Below, piece after piece: positions 19,240 to 27,789 of a stretch of DNA of 64,000 nt; positions within the stretch are counted from its first letter, which is position 1; each line of letters opens with the position of its first letter. A model generated the notes under the pieces. The model was not told the DNA's origin, did not search any database, and worked only from the letters and a program-made list of their open reading frames with translations. The stretch lies in contig JAJDAP010000079.1 in NCBI GenBank assembly GCA_029261795.1, positions 1-64,000 of the forward strand, given 5' to 3'. The stretch is from Deltaproteobacteria bacterium (lineage in GTDB: Bacteria > Myxococcota_A > UBA9160 > UBA6930). A program made the position numbers and the translations under genes.

Positions 19240-19737
19240 ATGGCAAGCATGAAGCGCGGTGTCGGGTACTGCGAGAACACCGACTGTGAGGACTACGCCA
19301 AGGGCGTCTTCCTCCTCAACCACGGCGATACCTTCTACTGCCCACGCTGCCGCCAGCTGGGCAAGGTCGAGAAGGAGCGCGGCTTCTACACCGGAAACTC
19401 CGACATCTTCAAGGAGGTCCGGGTCGAGTACAACTTCGATCCCATCAATGGCGTCTACCGCGAGATCGCGATCGTTCGAGACGAGAGCCTCTGGGGCCGA
19501 AACAACGTCTACACCCTGCAGTCGCCGCTGATCAAGACCGAGAAGCGCGCGCTCAAGGTCGCCGAGGCGATCCTGGCCAACCTGAACCGCTACCGCGGCC
19601 TGTTGAACGGCGACGAGATCCCGCGCACCACCGAGATCATCCTCTCCTTCGATGACCCCTTCGACGAATTCCAGCGCAAGGTCCAGCAGCTCGGCAAGGA
19701 ACTCGAGCAGAGCGGCCTGCGCGAGACCCGCGCCTAG
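19240..19737 (+). CDS. Conserved-looking protein with N-terminal zinc ribbon, unknown function
   Basis: YCENTDCEDYAKGVFLLNHGDTFYCPRCRQLG Cys-rich motif; start MASMKRG. Confidence 0.7.
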   Translation: MASMKRGVGYCENTDCEDYAKGVFLLNHGDTFYCPRCRQLGKVEKERGFYTGNSDIFKEVRVEYNFDPINGVYREIAIVRDESLWGRNNVYTLQSPLIKTEKRALKVAEAILANLNRYRGLLNGDEIPRTTEIILSFDDPFDEFQRKVQQLGKELEQSGLRETRA

Positions 19738-19784
19738 GTTTCGCACTACCCGTTTTCTCACTTCCATTCGCATGGTGTGAGTCT

Positions 19785-19825
19785 GACCCTCCGGAGATCG
19801 GCGTCTCCGGGGGGTCGTTTCTTTT
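19785..19825 (+). terminator. Rho-independent terminator
   Basis: gaccctccggaga-tcggcg-tctccggggggtc followed by gtttctttt. Confidence 0.7.
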
Positions 19826-19832
19826 GGGGCCG

Positions 19833-19920
19833 CCAGAGCGGGGACGGACTCCTCATGTTTCAAGTTTGCAAGTTGTGAAACTTGCAAACTTGAAACATGA
19901 GGAGTCCGTCCCCGCTCTGG
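19833..19920. repeat. Head-to-head REP-like dimer: perfect 42-bp inverted repeat with 4-nt loop
   Basis: ccagagcggggacggactcctcatgtttcaagtttgcaagtt-gtga-aacttgcaaacttgaaacatgaggagtccgtccccgctctgg. Confidence 0.9.
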
Positions 19921-19997
19921 GGCAGCACGTGTGGCAGAATGGGAAACTGGCGGAGTTTTCGCGAGCGAACGAGACCCACTTCCAGAGGGAACCATCC

Positions 19998-20300
19998 ATG
20001 GGAATGCTCAAGGAACTGCTGAAGGATCAGGGGGGCGACCTCCTGCAAACGCTGACCGGTGCCGGCTTCAGTGGCGATGAGGCCGAGAGCTTCCTGCCCG
20101 GCGCCCTGGTGGGAGAGACCGGCGTCGATGAGGGCAAGGCGCGCGGCGGACTCGAGGCGTTGATTCCGGTGGTGCTTTCCCTGCTTCAGGACAAGGCCGG
20201 CGGGGCAGAGGGTCTTCTCGGCATGCTTGGCGGCGGCAAGGAAGGCGGCGCTCCGAATCCTCTGGATCCCTTGGCGGATCGCGGCCGACGGAACGAGTGA
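19998..20300 (+). CDS. Small hypothetical protein (100 aa)
   Basis: MGMLKELLKDQGGDLLQTLTGAGFSGDEAESFLPGAL; trimmed from ORF start 19824, which lies upstream of and reads through the palindrome. Confidence 0.55.
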   Translation: MGMLKELLKDQGGDLLQTLTGAGFSGDEAESFLPGALVGETGVDEGKARGGLEALIPVVLSLLQDKAGGAEGLLGMLGGGKEGGAPNPLDPLADRGRRNE

Positions 20301-20327
20301 GCCCGCCCATTGTCTCGAGGAGAACGC

Positions 20328-21056
20328 ATGAGTCGAAGCGCGATCGTTGTCGGTGTCGGGCCCTACCCCGGCGTAGGTGCCGCCCTTTGCCGGCGCCTCG
20401 CGGCGGAAGGACTCCATGTATTCATGGGAGCCCGCAAGGAAGAGAATCTGGCGAACGTCGCGGCCGAGATCGCCGAGAGCGGCGGACACGCGACGCCGGT
20501 GCCGATGGACACGACGCTGACGGCGGACGTCGAGCGCATCTTCGATGTCACGGAATCGGAAGCCGGCGTCCCCGAACTCGTCGTGTTCAACGCCGGCAAC
20601 AACCAATTCTCGCCTCTCCTCGAGATGAGCGACGAGTTCTTCGAGAACCTCTGGCGAGTCTGTGCGCTGGGCGGCTTCAAGGTCGGCCGGGAATCCGCCA
20701 AACGCATGATCCCGAATGGCGGCGGCACGCTGCTCTTCACCGGCGCCACCGCCTCGGTTCGAGCGCGCCCGCCCTTCACCGCCTTCGCCGCCGCGAAGGC
20801 CGCCGAACGCGCCGTGGCCCACGGGATGGCGCGCGAGTTCGGCAAGGAGGGCCTTCACGTCGCTCACGTCGTGATCGATGGCGTCATCGACGGAGACGTC
20901 GTCAACGGCCGGTTCCCCGGCATCAAGGACCGCCTCGGCGACGACGGAATGCTGCAGGTCGACGACATCGCCGCCGCCTTCTGGCAGCTCCACACCCAGC
21001 CCAGATCCACCTGGACCCTAGAACTCGACATCCGCCCCCACAAAGAACAATTCTGA
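20328..21056 (+). CDS. Short-chain dehydrogenase/reductase
   Basis: AIVVGVGPYPGVGAALCRRLAAEG, NAGNNQFSPL, FAAAKAAERAVAHGMAREFG. Confidence 0.8.
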   Translation: MSRSAIVVGVGPYPGVGAALCRRLAAEGLHVFMGARKEENLANVAAEIAESGGHATPVPMDTTLTADVERIFDVTESEAGVPELVVFNAGNNQFSPLLEMSDEFFENLWRVCALGGFKVGRESAKRMIPNGGGTLLFTGATASVRARPPFTAFAAAKAAERAVAHGMAREFGKEGLHVAHVVIDGVIDGDVVNGRFPGIKDRLGDDGMLQVDDIAAAFWQLHTQPRSTWTLELDIRPHKEQF

Positions 21057-21068
21057 TCGGGGAATCCT

Positions 21069-21112
21069 GAGCGGGGACGGACTCCTCACCTTTCAAGTTT
21101 GCAGGTTTCGCC
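21069..21112 (+). repeat. REP-like repeat, left end of RAYT-2 element
   Basis: gagcggggacggactcctcacctttcaagtttgcaggtttcgcc. Confidence 0.85.
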
Positions 21113-22013
21113 GGAGTCGCCTCATCTCTTCCTCGCCCGCGGTCCCCAGCCCAGCGAGTGTACGGCTCCCGCGAGATCGCATGCGGCTGACCGTTGCGGC
21201 ACTCATCCTGAGCCGGTCGCGGATCCTCTCGGCCGGAACGCCGAGGTCGACGGCAGTTGCCACTGCGAGCCCTCGCGCTTTCACGGCAATCCGTGTCTGC
21301 GAGCCGAAACCGCCATCGATGACCTCGACTCCGACGCCGGTGTGATCAGCGGCCCAGGAGACCGCGGTCTCGAGTGCAGCGTCGGGGTCCAAAGGCACAG
21401 CCTCGATCTCGAGCTTCGACGCCGAATCCGCAGCAGGAGCCGAGGGCGGATCCCCGCCGGGCTCTCCAGCTATGACGAACCGCCGCAACGCCCGGCGCGC
21501 GTCGCGGTGAGAGGCACCGAACAACTCGAGCACGCCGTCGACATCCTCGAACGCGAAGGCGGGGCGCCCTGCAAGGTGAGCCGAATGCCCGCTCCAGCGG
21601 TACGCGCTCAGATCGGCGCGCCGGACGAGCCCCGCACCCACCGGGTTCAGGTGCACATAGCGTATCAGGCGACGGAGATCGGAAGCATCCGTCGCCGATC
21701 GCGAACCGAATCGGCTCTGGAACAGGTACCCGACGCGATCATGGCGATCGTTGAATCGACGAGCATATCCCGTGTTCACCCTGCGCATCACGTGGGAGAC
21801 CGAAGTCCGACCGGTCCTCAGCAGGAGGTGGGCGTGATTGGTCAGGAGCGCCCATGCCAGACCCTTCGTCCCTGCGTCGGGGAGAATGATCGAAAGGCGC
21901 CGGATGAAGTCCTCGCGGTCTTCATCGTCCAAGAAGATCGTCTGACCTTCGACTCCCCGGATCCAGATGTGATGGACCATTCCCGGTTCGTCCGCGCGGC
22001 GTAGACGAGGCAT
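21093..22013 (-). CDS. REP-associated tyrosine transposase with C-terminal DnaA-like/HTH extension (RAYT-2)
   Basis: MVHHIWIRGVEGQTIFLDDEDREDF, LLTNHAHLLLRTG, VNTGYARRFN, GYLFQSRFGS, LIRYVHLNPVGAGLV; stop lies within the left repeat. Confidence 0.88.
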   Translation of the reverse strand: MPRLRRADEPGMVHHIWIRGVEGQTIFLDDEDREDFIRRLSIILPDAGTKGLAWALLTNHAHLLLRTGRTSVSHVMRRVNTGYARRFNDRHDRVGYLFQSRFGSRSATDASDLRRLIRYVHLNPVGAGLVRRADLSAYRWSGHSAHLAGRPAFAFEDVDGVLELFGASHRDARRALRRFVIAGEPGGDPPSAPAADSASKLEIEAVPLDPDAALETAVSWAADHTGVGVEVIDGGFGSQTRIAVKARGLAVATAVDLGVPAERIRDRLRMSAATVSRMRSRGSRTLAGLGTAGEEEMRRLRRNLQT

Positions 22014-22084
22014 CGTTTCACCATCAGGACCTGCGGGGTGACGCTGTATCCATGTAGCCAGCCTGCGAACGGGGCGCCACGCCT

Positions 22085-22127
22085 GGCGAAACTTTGCAAA
22101 CTTGCAACTTGAGGAGTCCGTCCCCGT
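22085..22127 (-). repeat. REP-like repeat, right end of RAYT-2 element (inverted)
   Basis: ggcgaaactttgcaaacttgcaacttgaggagtccgtccccg. Confidence 0.85.
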
Positions 22128-22128
22128 T

Positions 22129-22698
22129 TTAGGGGGCTTTGTCGTCGGTCCAGCGCATGCGGAGGTCGATGGTGAAGCCTGTGTAGATGGCGTGGAGGCC
22201 ATGGTGTTCGTGGCGCTCTACGGGGGGGGCGTGGCGGGCGGCGTCTTCGATCGGGGCGCGGTACCAGGGGAAGAGCGTGCTGGGAAGGGTGTCGGGAGCG
22301 AACCAACGCAGCACCGGGGTTTCGGCACTTGGTGTCAGCGCGCCGCCGAGGACCGTGCAGCGGTAGACGCGGGCCCGGTGCGGCAGGAAGCCGGTGCGGC
22401 GGTACTCGCCGACCAGGCTGCCGACCGCAACCTCGAGGCCGGTCTCTTCCCGGACTTCGCGCCGGAGGCCGGCCTCCTCGGCCTCTCCCGGGTCGAGGTT
22501 CCCGCCCGGGAGTTCCCAACCGCGGAGATCCACCCGCACCGAGAGCAACACGCCCTCGGGCCCTTCGATGACGCCCTGGACGACGACGCGATCTCGTGTG
22601 CCGCGCGGACCGCGGTGGCCGAAGAAGCCCCACAGCGCCGTGCGTGCGTGGTCGGGAAACAAGCGCAACAGACGAGCGAGCCGCCCGGTGCGGCTCAC
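22129..22698 (-). CDS. NUDIX hydrolase
   Basis: GGNLDPGEAEEAGLRREVREETGLEV Nudix box; GTG start overlapping hisG stop; stop codon abuts REP repeat. Confidence 0.85.
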   Translation of the reverse strand: MSRTGRLARLLRLFPDHARTALWGFFGHRGPRGTRDRVVVQGVIEGPEGVLLSVRVDLRGWELPGGNLDPGEAEEAGLRREVREETGLEVAVGSLVGEYRRTGFLPHRARVYRCTVLGGALTPSAETPVLRWFAPDTLPSTLFPWYRAPIEDAARHAPPVERHEHHGLHAIYTGFTIDLRMRWTDDKAP

Positions 22699-23582
22699 CC
22701 CACGATCTTCGAGAGGGGGAACTCGACGATACCCGTCGCGCCCTTCTCGACCAGCTCCGGCAGGAGTTCTCGCACCACGGCCTCTTCGACAACGGTGTTG
22801 AGTGCGACCCACTCGTCGTCGGCGAGAGCCGAGATCGTTGGGCTACCGAGAGCGGGCAGGACGTTCAGGATCGCGTCGAGGTCCTTGCGCCGGACGTTCA
22901 GCATCAACCCGACCCTGCCTGCGGCGTCGATCGCACCCTTCAGCAGGAGCAGGACACGCTCGATCTTGCGGCGCTTCCAATCGTCCTCCCAGGATTTCCT
23001 GTTGGCAATCAAGCGCGGCGTCGTCTCGACGACGGTGTCGAGGATCTTCAGATTGTTGGCGCGGATCGAAGAGCCGGTTTCCGAAACGTCGACGATTGCG
23101 TCGGCGAGCACCGGCGGCTTCACTTCCGTCGCGCCCCAGGAGAATTCGACGTCCGCCTTGACGCCATGTTCCTTCAAGTACCGCTTCGTCATTCCCACCG
23201 CTTCGGTGGCGATGCGCTTGCCGTCGAGATCCTTGACCGACTTGATCTTCGACCCTTCCTTCACGCACAGGAGCCAGCGGATCTGTCGATAGTTGGGCCA
23301 GGGCGCGCGCAGGTCGGCGACTTCCTTGACCTTGGCGCCGGTCTCCTTCACCCAGTCGAGGCCGGTAATGCCGACGTCGAGTACGCCCTGCTCGACATAA
23401 CGTGCCATCTCCTGGGCACGGATCAGCATGCACTCGATCTCCGAATCGTCGATCCCGGGGTAGTAGGAGCGCCCGTCGATACGCAGGTTGTAGCCGGCGA
23501 GTCCGAAGAGCCGAACGGTCGTCTCCTGGAGGCTTCCCTTCGGAATCCCGACGATCAGCTTGTTGGATTTCTTGGCACTCAC
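22695..23582 (-). CDS. hisG: ATP phosphoribosyltransferase
   Basis: KLIVGIPKGSLQETTVRLF, LDVGITGLDWV, IATEAVGMTKRYLKEHG, IVDVSETGSSIRANNL; followed in the same direction by partner hisI. Confidence 0.9.
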   Translation of the reverse strand: MSAKKSNKLIVGIPKGSLQETTVRLFGLAGYNLRIDGRSYYPGIDDSEIECMLIRAQEMARYVEQGVLDVGITGLDWVKETGAKVKEVADLRAPWPNYRQIRWLLCVKEGSKIKSVKDLDGKRIATEAVGMTKRYLKEHGVKADVEFSWGATEVKPPVLADAIVDVSETGSSIRANNLKILDTVVETTPRLIANRKSWEDDWKRRKIERVLLLLKGAIDAAGRVGLMLNVRRKDLDAILNVLPALGSPTISALADDEWVALNTVVEEAVVRELLPELVEKGATGIVEFPLSKIVG

Positions 23583-23977
23583 TTCTTTCCGTAGACCTCA
23601 TCGGGATCGAACACCTGGACGCCGACATCCTTCCAATCGTCGCCCGCGCGCACGCGGTAGAAACAGCTGCGGCGGCCGGTGTGGCAGGCCGCATCGCCCT
23701 TCTGATCGACCTTCGCGAGCACCACGTCGGCGTCGCAGTCGACGTAGAGTTCCTTCAGCGTCTGCGTGTTGCCGCTGCTCTCGCCCTTGTGCCAGAGCTC
23801 GTCCCGCGACGTGCTCCAGTAGACGACCTCTCCGAGTTCGAGCGTCTTCCGGTAGGCCTCTTCGTTCATGTAGGCGACCATCAGGATCTCACCGGTCTGG
23901 TGGTCCTGGGCAATCGCCGTGACGAGGCCGCCGCGTTTCGCGAAATCGGGAACGGGAGTCGGTGTGGGGTCCGCCAT
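23579..23977 (-). CDS. hisI: Phosphoribosyl-AMP cyclohydrolase
   Basis: LMVAYMNEEAYRKTLELGEVVYWSTSRDELWHKGESSGN, DCDADVVL, CHTGRRSCFYR. Confidence 0.93.
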   Translation of the reverse strand: MADPTPTPVPDFAKRGGLVTAIAQDHQTGEILMVAYMNEEAYRKTLELGEVVYWSTSRDELWHKGESSGNTQTLKELYVDCDADVVLAKVDQKGDAACHTGRRSCFYRVRAGDDWKDVGVQVFDPDEVYGKK

Positions 23978-23990
23978 GGGGCGGGAGACC

Positions 23991-26603
23991 CTACCCGGAG
24001 GCCAGAGCGGCCGCCAGCCGTTCGCGCAGTGCTGCGAGGCCATCTGCCCGCACACCGGGTACGTAACGTTTCTCGCGCCCTTCCCCCGACACGCGCTCGA
24101 CCAACCCTCGGCGCTCCAGCAGATCGAGGACGGCACGGAAGCCCGTCGGATTCCACGCTTCAGCCCGCCGGACTTCGCCGACGAGGTGAAGCCGGCGGAA
24201 GTGCACTTCGACGGCCTTGGCCAGTTCCTTCTCGCCGATCGACCCGTCGATCTCCGAGACCGCGGCCAGCGTCACGTGATACGCCTCGAGCAGGGCCTGG
24301 GTCTGTTCCGCCAGGAACGCGAAATCTGCGCGCCCCTTCTCGGTGGCGCGAAGCTCCGACCCCTCCGCCTCGAGCGCGCCAATCGCGATGAAGTGGTCCA
24401 GGAATCCATCCACGTAGGCGGCTCGCAGCAACTCCTGGGGGGCGAACAGCTCCTCGTAGAAGAGTTCGAGCCAGAAACCCAGATCCGCTTGGACTTCTGC
24501 GCGGGTGGCCCCCCGCAGCAGCCGGCGCGCCATCCAACTCGGCACGGCCAGATAGTGGAGGATGACATTTCGATAGACGTCGAGGGCACGCCATTGGCTC
24601 TCGTCGTAGAAGAGGATCTCACCGCGAGGGTCGTCGTCGCGGGAAACCAGCCCCGAACTCACCATGAAGTCGATCGACTCTCGGAACTCGGGTTCGTCGC
24701 GTTCGAGGGCGGGCGTGAACTGAACATCCTGGAGACGCAGCAAGGCCACGATCTCGGACATCCGCTGCACCAGCTCCTGACGGAACAGCCCCTGACGCTG
24801 CTCGCCCAACACTGCGCAGGCCACCACCGAGGTGGAGTTCGCAACGACCGACCAGTTGATGCGCTCGACGATCTCGTTCCCGAGCCGTTCCGTGAATTCC
24901 CTGCGTTCGTCGGTTTCTTCGCCGATGAAGAGCTCGCGACGCCCGACGAGTTCGCGGCTCAACGAAACGGGCTCGCCGAAATTCACGAACACCGAGCCGA
25001 ACCGCAGGCGCAGCAACTTCCGCGCCCGCACCAGGCCCAACATGCTCTCGTCCTGCTTCGCCTCTCCCTCGGCCTCGGAGACCATGGCGCCCTCTTCGAC
25101 GAGACGTTCGTAGGTGATCGCGATCGGCACGAAGTACAGCTCGCGGCGGCCGCTATCCACGAAGCCCTGGATGTTCCACGACAGCATGCCGAGCCGCGGC
25201 GCCAGGCTCTTTCCCGTCCGCGATCGTCCGCCCTCGATGAAGAACTCCTGGGGAAATCCCTCCTTCACCAGGTAGGCGACATAGCTTCGGAACACGGACT
25301 TGTAGAGCCCGTCGTCGAACGACTTGCGCAGGAAGAAGGCGCCGACCCTGCGAAACAGGAAGCCGAAGGGGCCGAATGCCATGTTCTCGCGCGCTGCGAT
25401 GTGCGGCGGGATCACGTAGTTCTGGTACAGCAGCCAGGAGAGCAGAAGGAAATCGAAGTAGGAGCGATGGCTCGGCACCAGCACCACCGGATGACGCTTC
25501 GAGAGCTCGGCGACACGCTCCAGGCCGCGTGTTTCGATCCGCACGAAGAGCTTGCGGAAGAGCCAGCCGACGATCGCCGCCAGTGCGGCCAGGGTCGTCG
25601 GGTTCATGTTCGCCGAGATCTCATCGAAGATGCGCTCGGCCCGGGCCCGCGATGCCTCGATCGTGCCCCGCCCCTCGGAGTCTTGTGCGACGGCAGCCAC
25701 GACGTTGCGATCGGCCATCACGGCCTCGCGAACCCGGTGCTGCGGCCGCAACGTCGGCCCTTCGACCGCGCGTTCTTCGCGGAACAGGAACAACAGGATC
25801 GAGCGCCGCACCTTTCGCGTCACGCTCAACAGGCCTTCCGAGCGACGAGTCTCGATGAAGCCGGCCAGATCGATCGGTTTCCCGACCTTGATCGCGAGAT
25901 CGTGGTAGGCGAGCAAGAACGAGGAAACCTTGGCCAGGTCCGACGGTCGGGTCGCGGAGCCGTAGGTCAAGTTCAGGAAACGCCGTTGGGTGCGGGGACC
26001 CTTGCGCCAGAAGAGCGCGAGCGGCACCAGCGTGGCTTCGCCCTTGCCCTCCCAGGTCGAACCCACCACGGCGCGCAACAGATCCAGCTCCTGGCGGCCC
26101 TGTTCGATCGCAGCGTCTCGGCCGCGCACGATGGTCGAGAAGCGAGCGGTCCGCAGGAACAGGAACATCGACTCGCCCGCTTCGACGACCGCGCGTGCCC
26201 GTTCGAGAGAGGCGGCTCGATCCGCCTCGCGACGTTCCTTCCCGAACAATCGGCGTCGCGCGAACCAGGTTCGCAGGCCGCCTAGCAACGGCTGGTAGTA
26301 ATAGAACGAAAGCCCATTGGCGAAGGCGGAGAGCCGCAGGCCCTCCCGCGCCAGCAGCGCATTGAACAGGAAGTAGTCCAGCCGACTCGCGTAGCGCATC
26401 ACGTAGACGACGGGACCCTTCGCTTCGAGTTCCTTCAGCTTCGCGACAGTGGCATCGTCGAGATCGAAGTGGCCGAAGAAGCGCTTCGCGAACCAGCGGA
26501 AGAACAGGTTGAAGCGCGGCACCATGGCCGACTTCGGATCCGCTACCCCGACCGCGGGAAGGCGCGGCTGATCAGCGCTCGCGGTCTTCGACTCCTCCAC
26601 CAT
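23991..26603 (-). CDS. plsB: Glycerol-3-phosphate 1-O-acyltransferase PlsB
   Basis: VLVPSHRSYFDFLLLSW (HX4D), EFFIEGGRSRTGK, YFVPIAITYERLVE; ~870 aa. Confidence 0.9.
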   Translation of the reverse strand: MVEESKTASADQPRLPAVGVADPKSAMVPRFNLFFRWFAKRFFGHFDLDDATVAKLKELEAKGPVVYVMRYASRLDYFLFNALLAREGLRLSAFANGLSFYYYQPLLGGLRTWFARRRLFGKERREADRAASLERARAVVEAGESMFLFLRTARFSTIVRGRDAAIEQGRQELDLLRAVVGSTWEGKGEATLVPLALFWRKGPRTQRRFLNLTYGSATRPSDLAKVSSFLLAYHDLAIKVGKPIDLAGFIETRRSEGLLSVTRKVRRSILLFLFREERAVEGPTLRPQHRVREAVMADRNVVAAVAQDSEGRGTIEASRARAERIFDEISANMNPTTLAALAAIVGWLFRKLFVRIETRGLERVAELSKRHPVVLVPSHRSYFDFLLLSWLLYQNYVIPPHIAARENMAFGPFGFLFRRVGAFFLRKSFDDGLYKSVFRSYVAYLVKEGFPQEFFIEGGRSRTGKSLAPRLGMLSWNIQGFVDSGRRELYFVPIAITYERLVEEGAMVSEAEGEAKQDESMLGLVRARKLLRLRFGSVFVNFGEPVSLSRELVGRRELFIGEETDERREFTERLGNEIVERINWSVVANSTSVVACAVLGEQRQGLFRQELVQRMSEIVALLRLQDVQFTPALERDEPEFRESIDFMVSSGLVSRDDDPRGEILFYDESQWRALDVYRNVILHYLAVPSWMARRLLRGATRAEVQADLGFWLELFYEELFAPQELLRAAYVDGFLDHFIAIGALEAEGSELRATEKGRADFAFLAEQTQALLEAYHVTLAAVSEIDGSIGEKELAKAVEVHFRRLHLVGEVRRAEAWNPTGFRAVLDLLERRGLVERVSGEGREKRYVPGVRADGLAALRERLAAALASG

Positions 26604-26846
26604 GGCTTCAGTATGGCAGATCGTCTCGCGGTCTTTGACTCCCACGAAACCGGGTCCCCGGGAGTCCCCAGCGGCCGGCTGGAATCGAGATTCCGGCCGT
26701 GCCCCGCTGGTCGCCGATGATCCGGGTACAGCCGACCCCCCTGCTTGGACACCGCGACGTGATCCTGGTGCCAAGGGACTCTTCTTCGTGCGCGAAGCGA
26801 TGGTCAGGCACGACCCGGGTCCACGCTACGCCACACAGAGCCGCAG

Positions 26847-26885
26847 AACTTGCAAACTTGAAACTTGAGGAGTCCGTCCCCGCTC
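26847..26885 (-). repeat. Solo REP-like repeat, same family as RAYT-2 ends
   Basis: aacttgcaaacttgaaacttgaggagtccgtccccgctc, one mismatch to the 19833-19920 arm over this span. Confidence 0.85.
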
Positions 26886-26896
26886 AGGTTGGGATG

Positions 26897-27754
26897 CTAG
26901 TCGAGCAGGATCTCGGGCATTCGGGCTGCGATCTCCTCTGGGCTCCAGAGACCGCCTTCGTCCTTCTTCTGCACGCCGTCGGCCGTTACGACCCGCATTT
27001 CGGCGATGCGGCCTCCGCCCACGTAGAAGGTCTTGTTGGTCATCTCGCCCGAGAGCTCGCTCGCCAGGAACACCACCAGAGGCGAAACCAGGCCCGGCGC
27101 GATGCGCTCCTTCAATGAGTCGTCCTGCATGCCCGGCAGGTCATCGGTCAGCCGGGTCAGCGCGACCGGCGCCAGGCTGAAGCAGCGGATGCCATGACGC
27201 TTGCCTTCGAGGGCCAGGCAGCGCGTGAAGCCTGCGATCCCGGCCTTGGCGGCACCGTAATTCGACTGACCGAAGTTCCCGTTCAGGCCCGAGGTCGATG
27301 AGGTATTGATGATCACGCCACCCTCGCCGCGCTCCTTCATGTGCGCGAAGGCCGGCCGCGACACTGCGTAGGTTCCCTTGAGGTGGACCGCGATGACGGG
27401 GTCCCAGAGATCCTCGGTCGTCTTCACGATCGTCTTGTCGCGAAGGATGCCCGCGTTGTTCACACAGATGTCGAGCTTGCCGAAACCATCGATGGCGGCG
27501 TTGACGATCGCCTCGCCACCCTCGACGCTGGCGACGCTGTCGTAGTTCGCGATGGCCTTGCCACCCGCGGCATTGACCTCTTCAGCGACCAGGTCGGCCA
27601 TCGAAACCGAACCCGCGCCACTGCCGTCGCGGGCGCCGCCGAGATCGTTCACGACCACGCTGGCACCTTCCTTCGCCAATGCCAGGACGTGCTCGCGGCC
27701 GAGGCCACCGCCCGCGCCCGTCACCAACGCAACCTTGCCGTCCAACAGACCCAT
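26897..27754 (-). CDS. Short-chain dehydrogenase (MFE/FabG-like SDR)
   Basis: KVALVTGAGGGLGREHVLALAKEGASVVVNDLGG, NNAGILRDKT, NYGAAKAGIAGFTR. Confidence 0.9.
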   Translation of the reverse strand: MGLLDGKVALVTGAGGGLGREHVLALAKEGASVVVNDLGGARDGSGAGSVSMADLVAEEVNAAGGKAIANYDSVASVEGGEAIVNAAIDGFGKLDICVNNAGILRDKTIVKTTEDLWDPVIAVHLKGTYAVSRPAFAHMKERGEGGVIINTSSTSGLNGNFGQSNYGAAKAGIAGFTRCLALEGKRHGIRCFSLAPVALTRLTDDLPGMQDDSLKERIAPGLVSPLVVFLASELSGEMTNKTFYVGGGRIAEMRVVTADGVQKKDEGGLWSPEEIAARMPEILLD

Positions 27755-27789
27755 CTCGTCTCCTTCGTTCTGGGAACGGGCAGGCTAGC

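Larger units (their letters stand above)
21069..22127 (-). mobile_element. RAYT-2 gene bounded by inverted ~43-44-bp REP-like ends (REPtron-like unit)
   Basis: Inverted copies at 21069-21112 and 22085-22127 bracketing a Y1-type transposase gene. Confidence 0.7.

Noticed and set aside
18848-19240. Leader RNA as tmRNA or RNase P RNA
   Set aside because: No tag-peptide coding segment, tRNA-like ends, or gaggaaagtccgggc-type RNase P core could be found by eye.
19831-19922. Extension of the 42-bp palindrome beyond 19833-19920
   Set aside because: The next outer bases (g at 19832, g at 19921) do not pair, so the perfect repeat ends there.
19824-19997. N-terminal extension of the 19998-20300 ORF
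   Set aside because: Would translate through the REP palindrome; ATG at 19998 with an upstream purine-rich segment is a more credible start.
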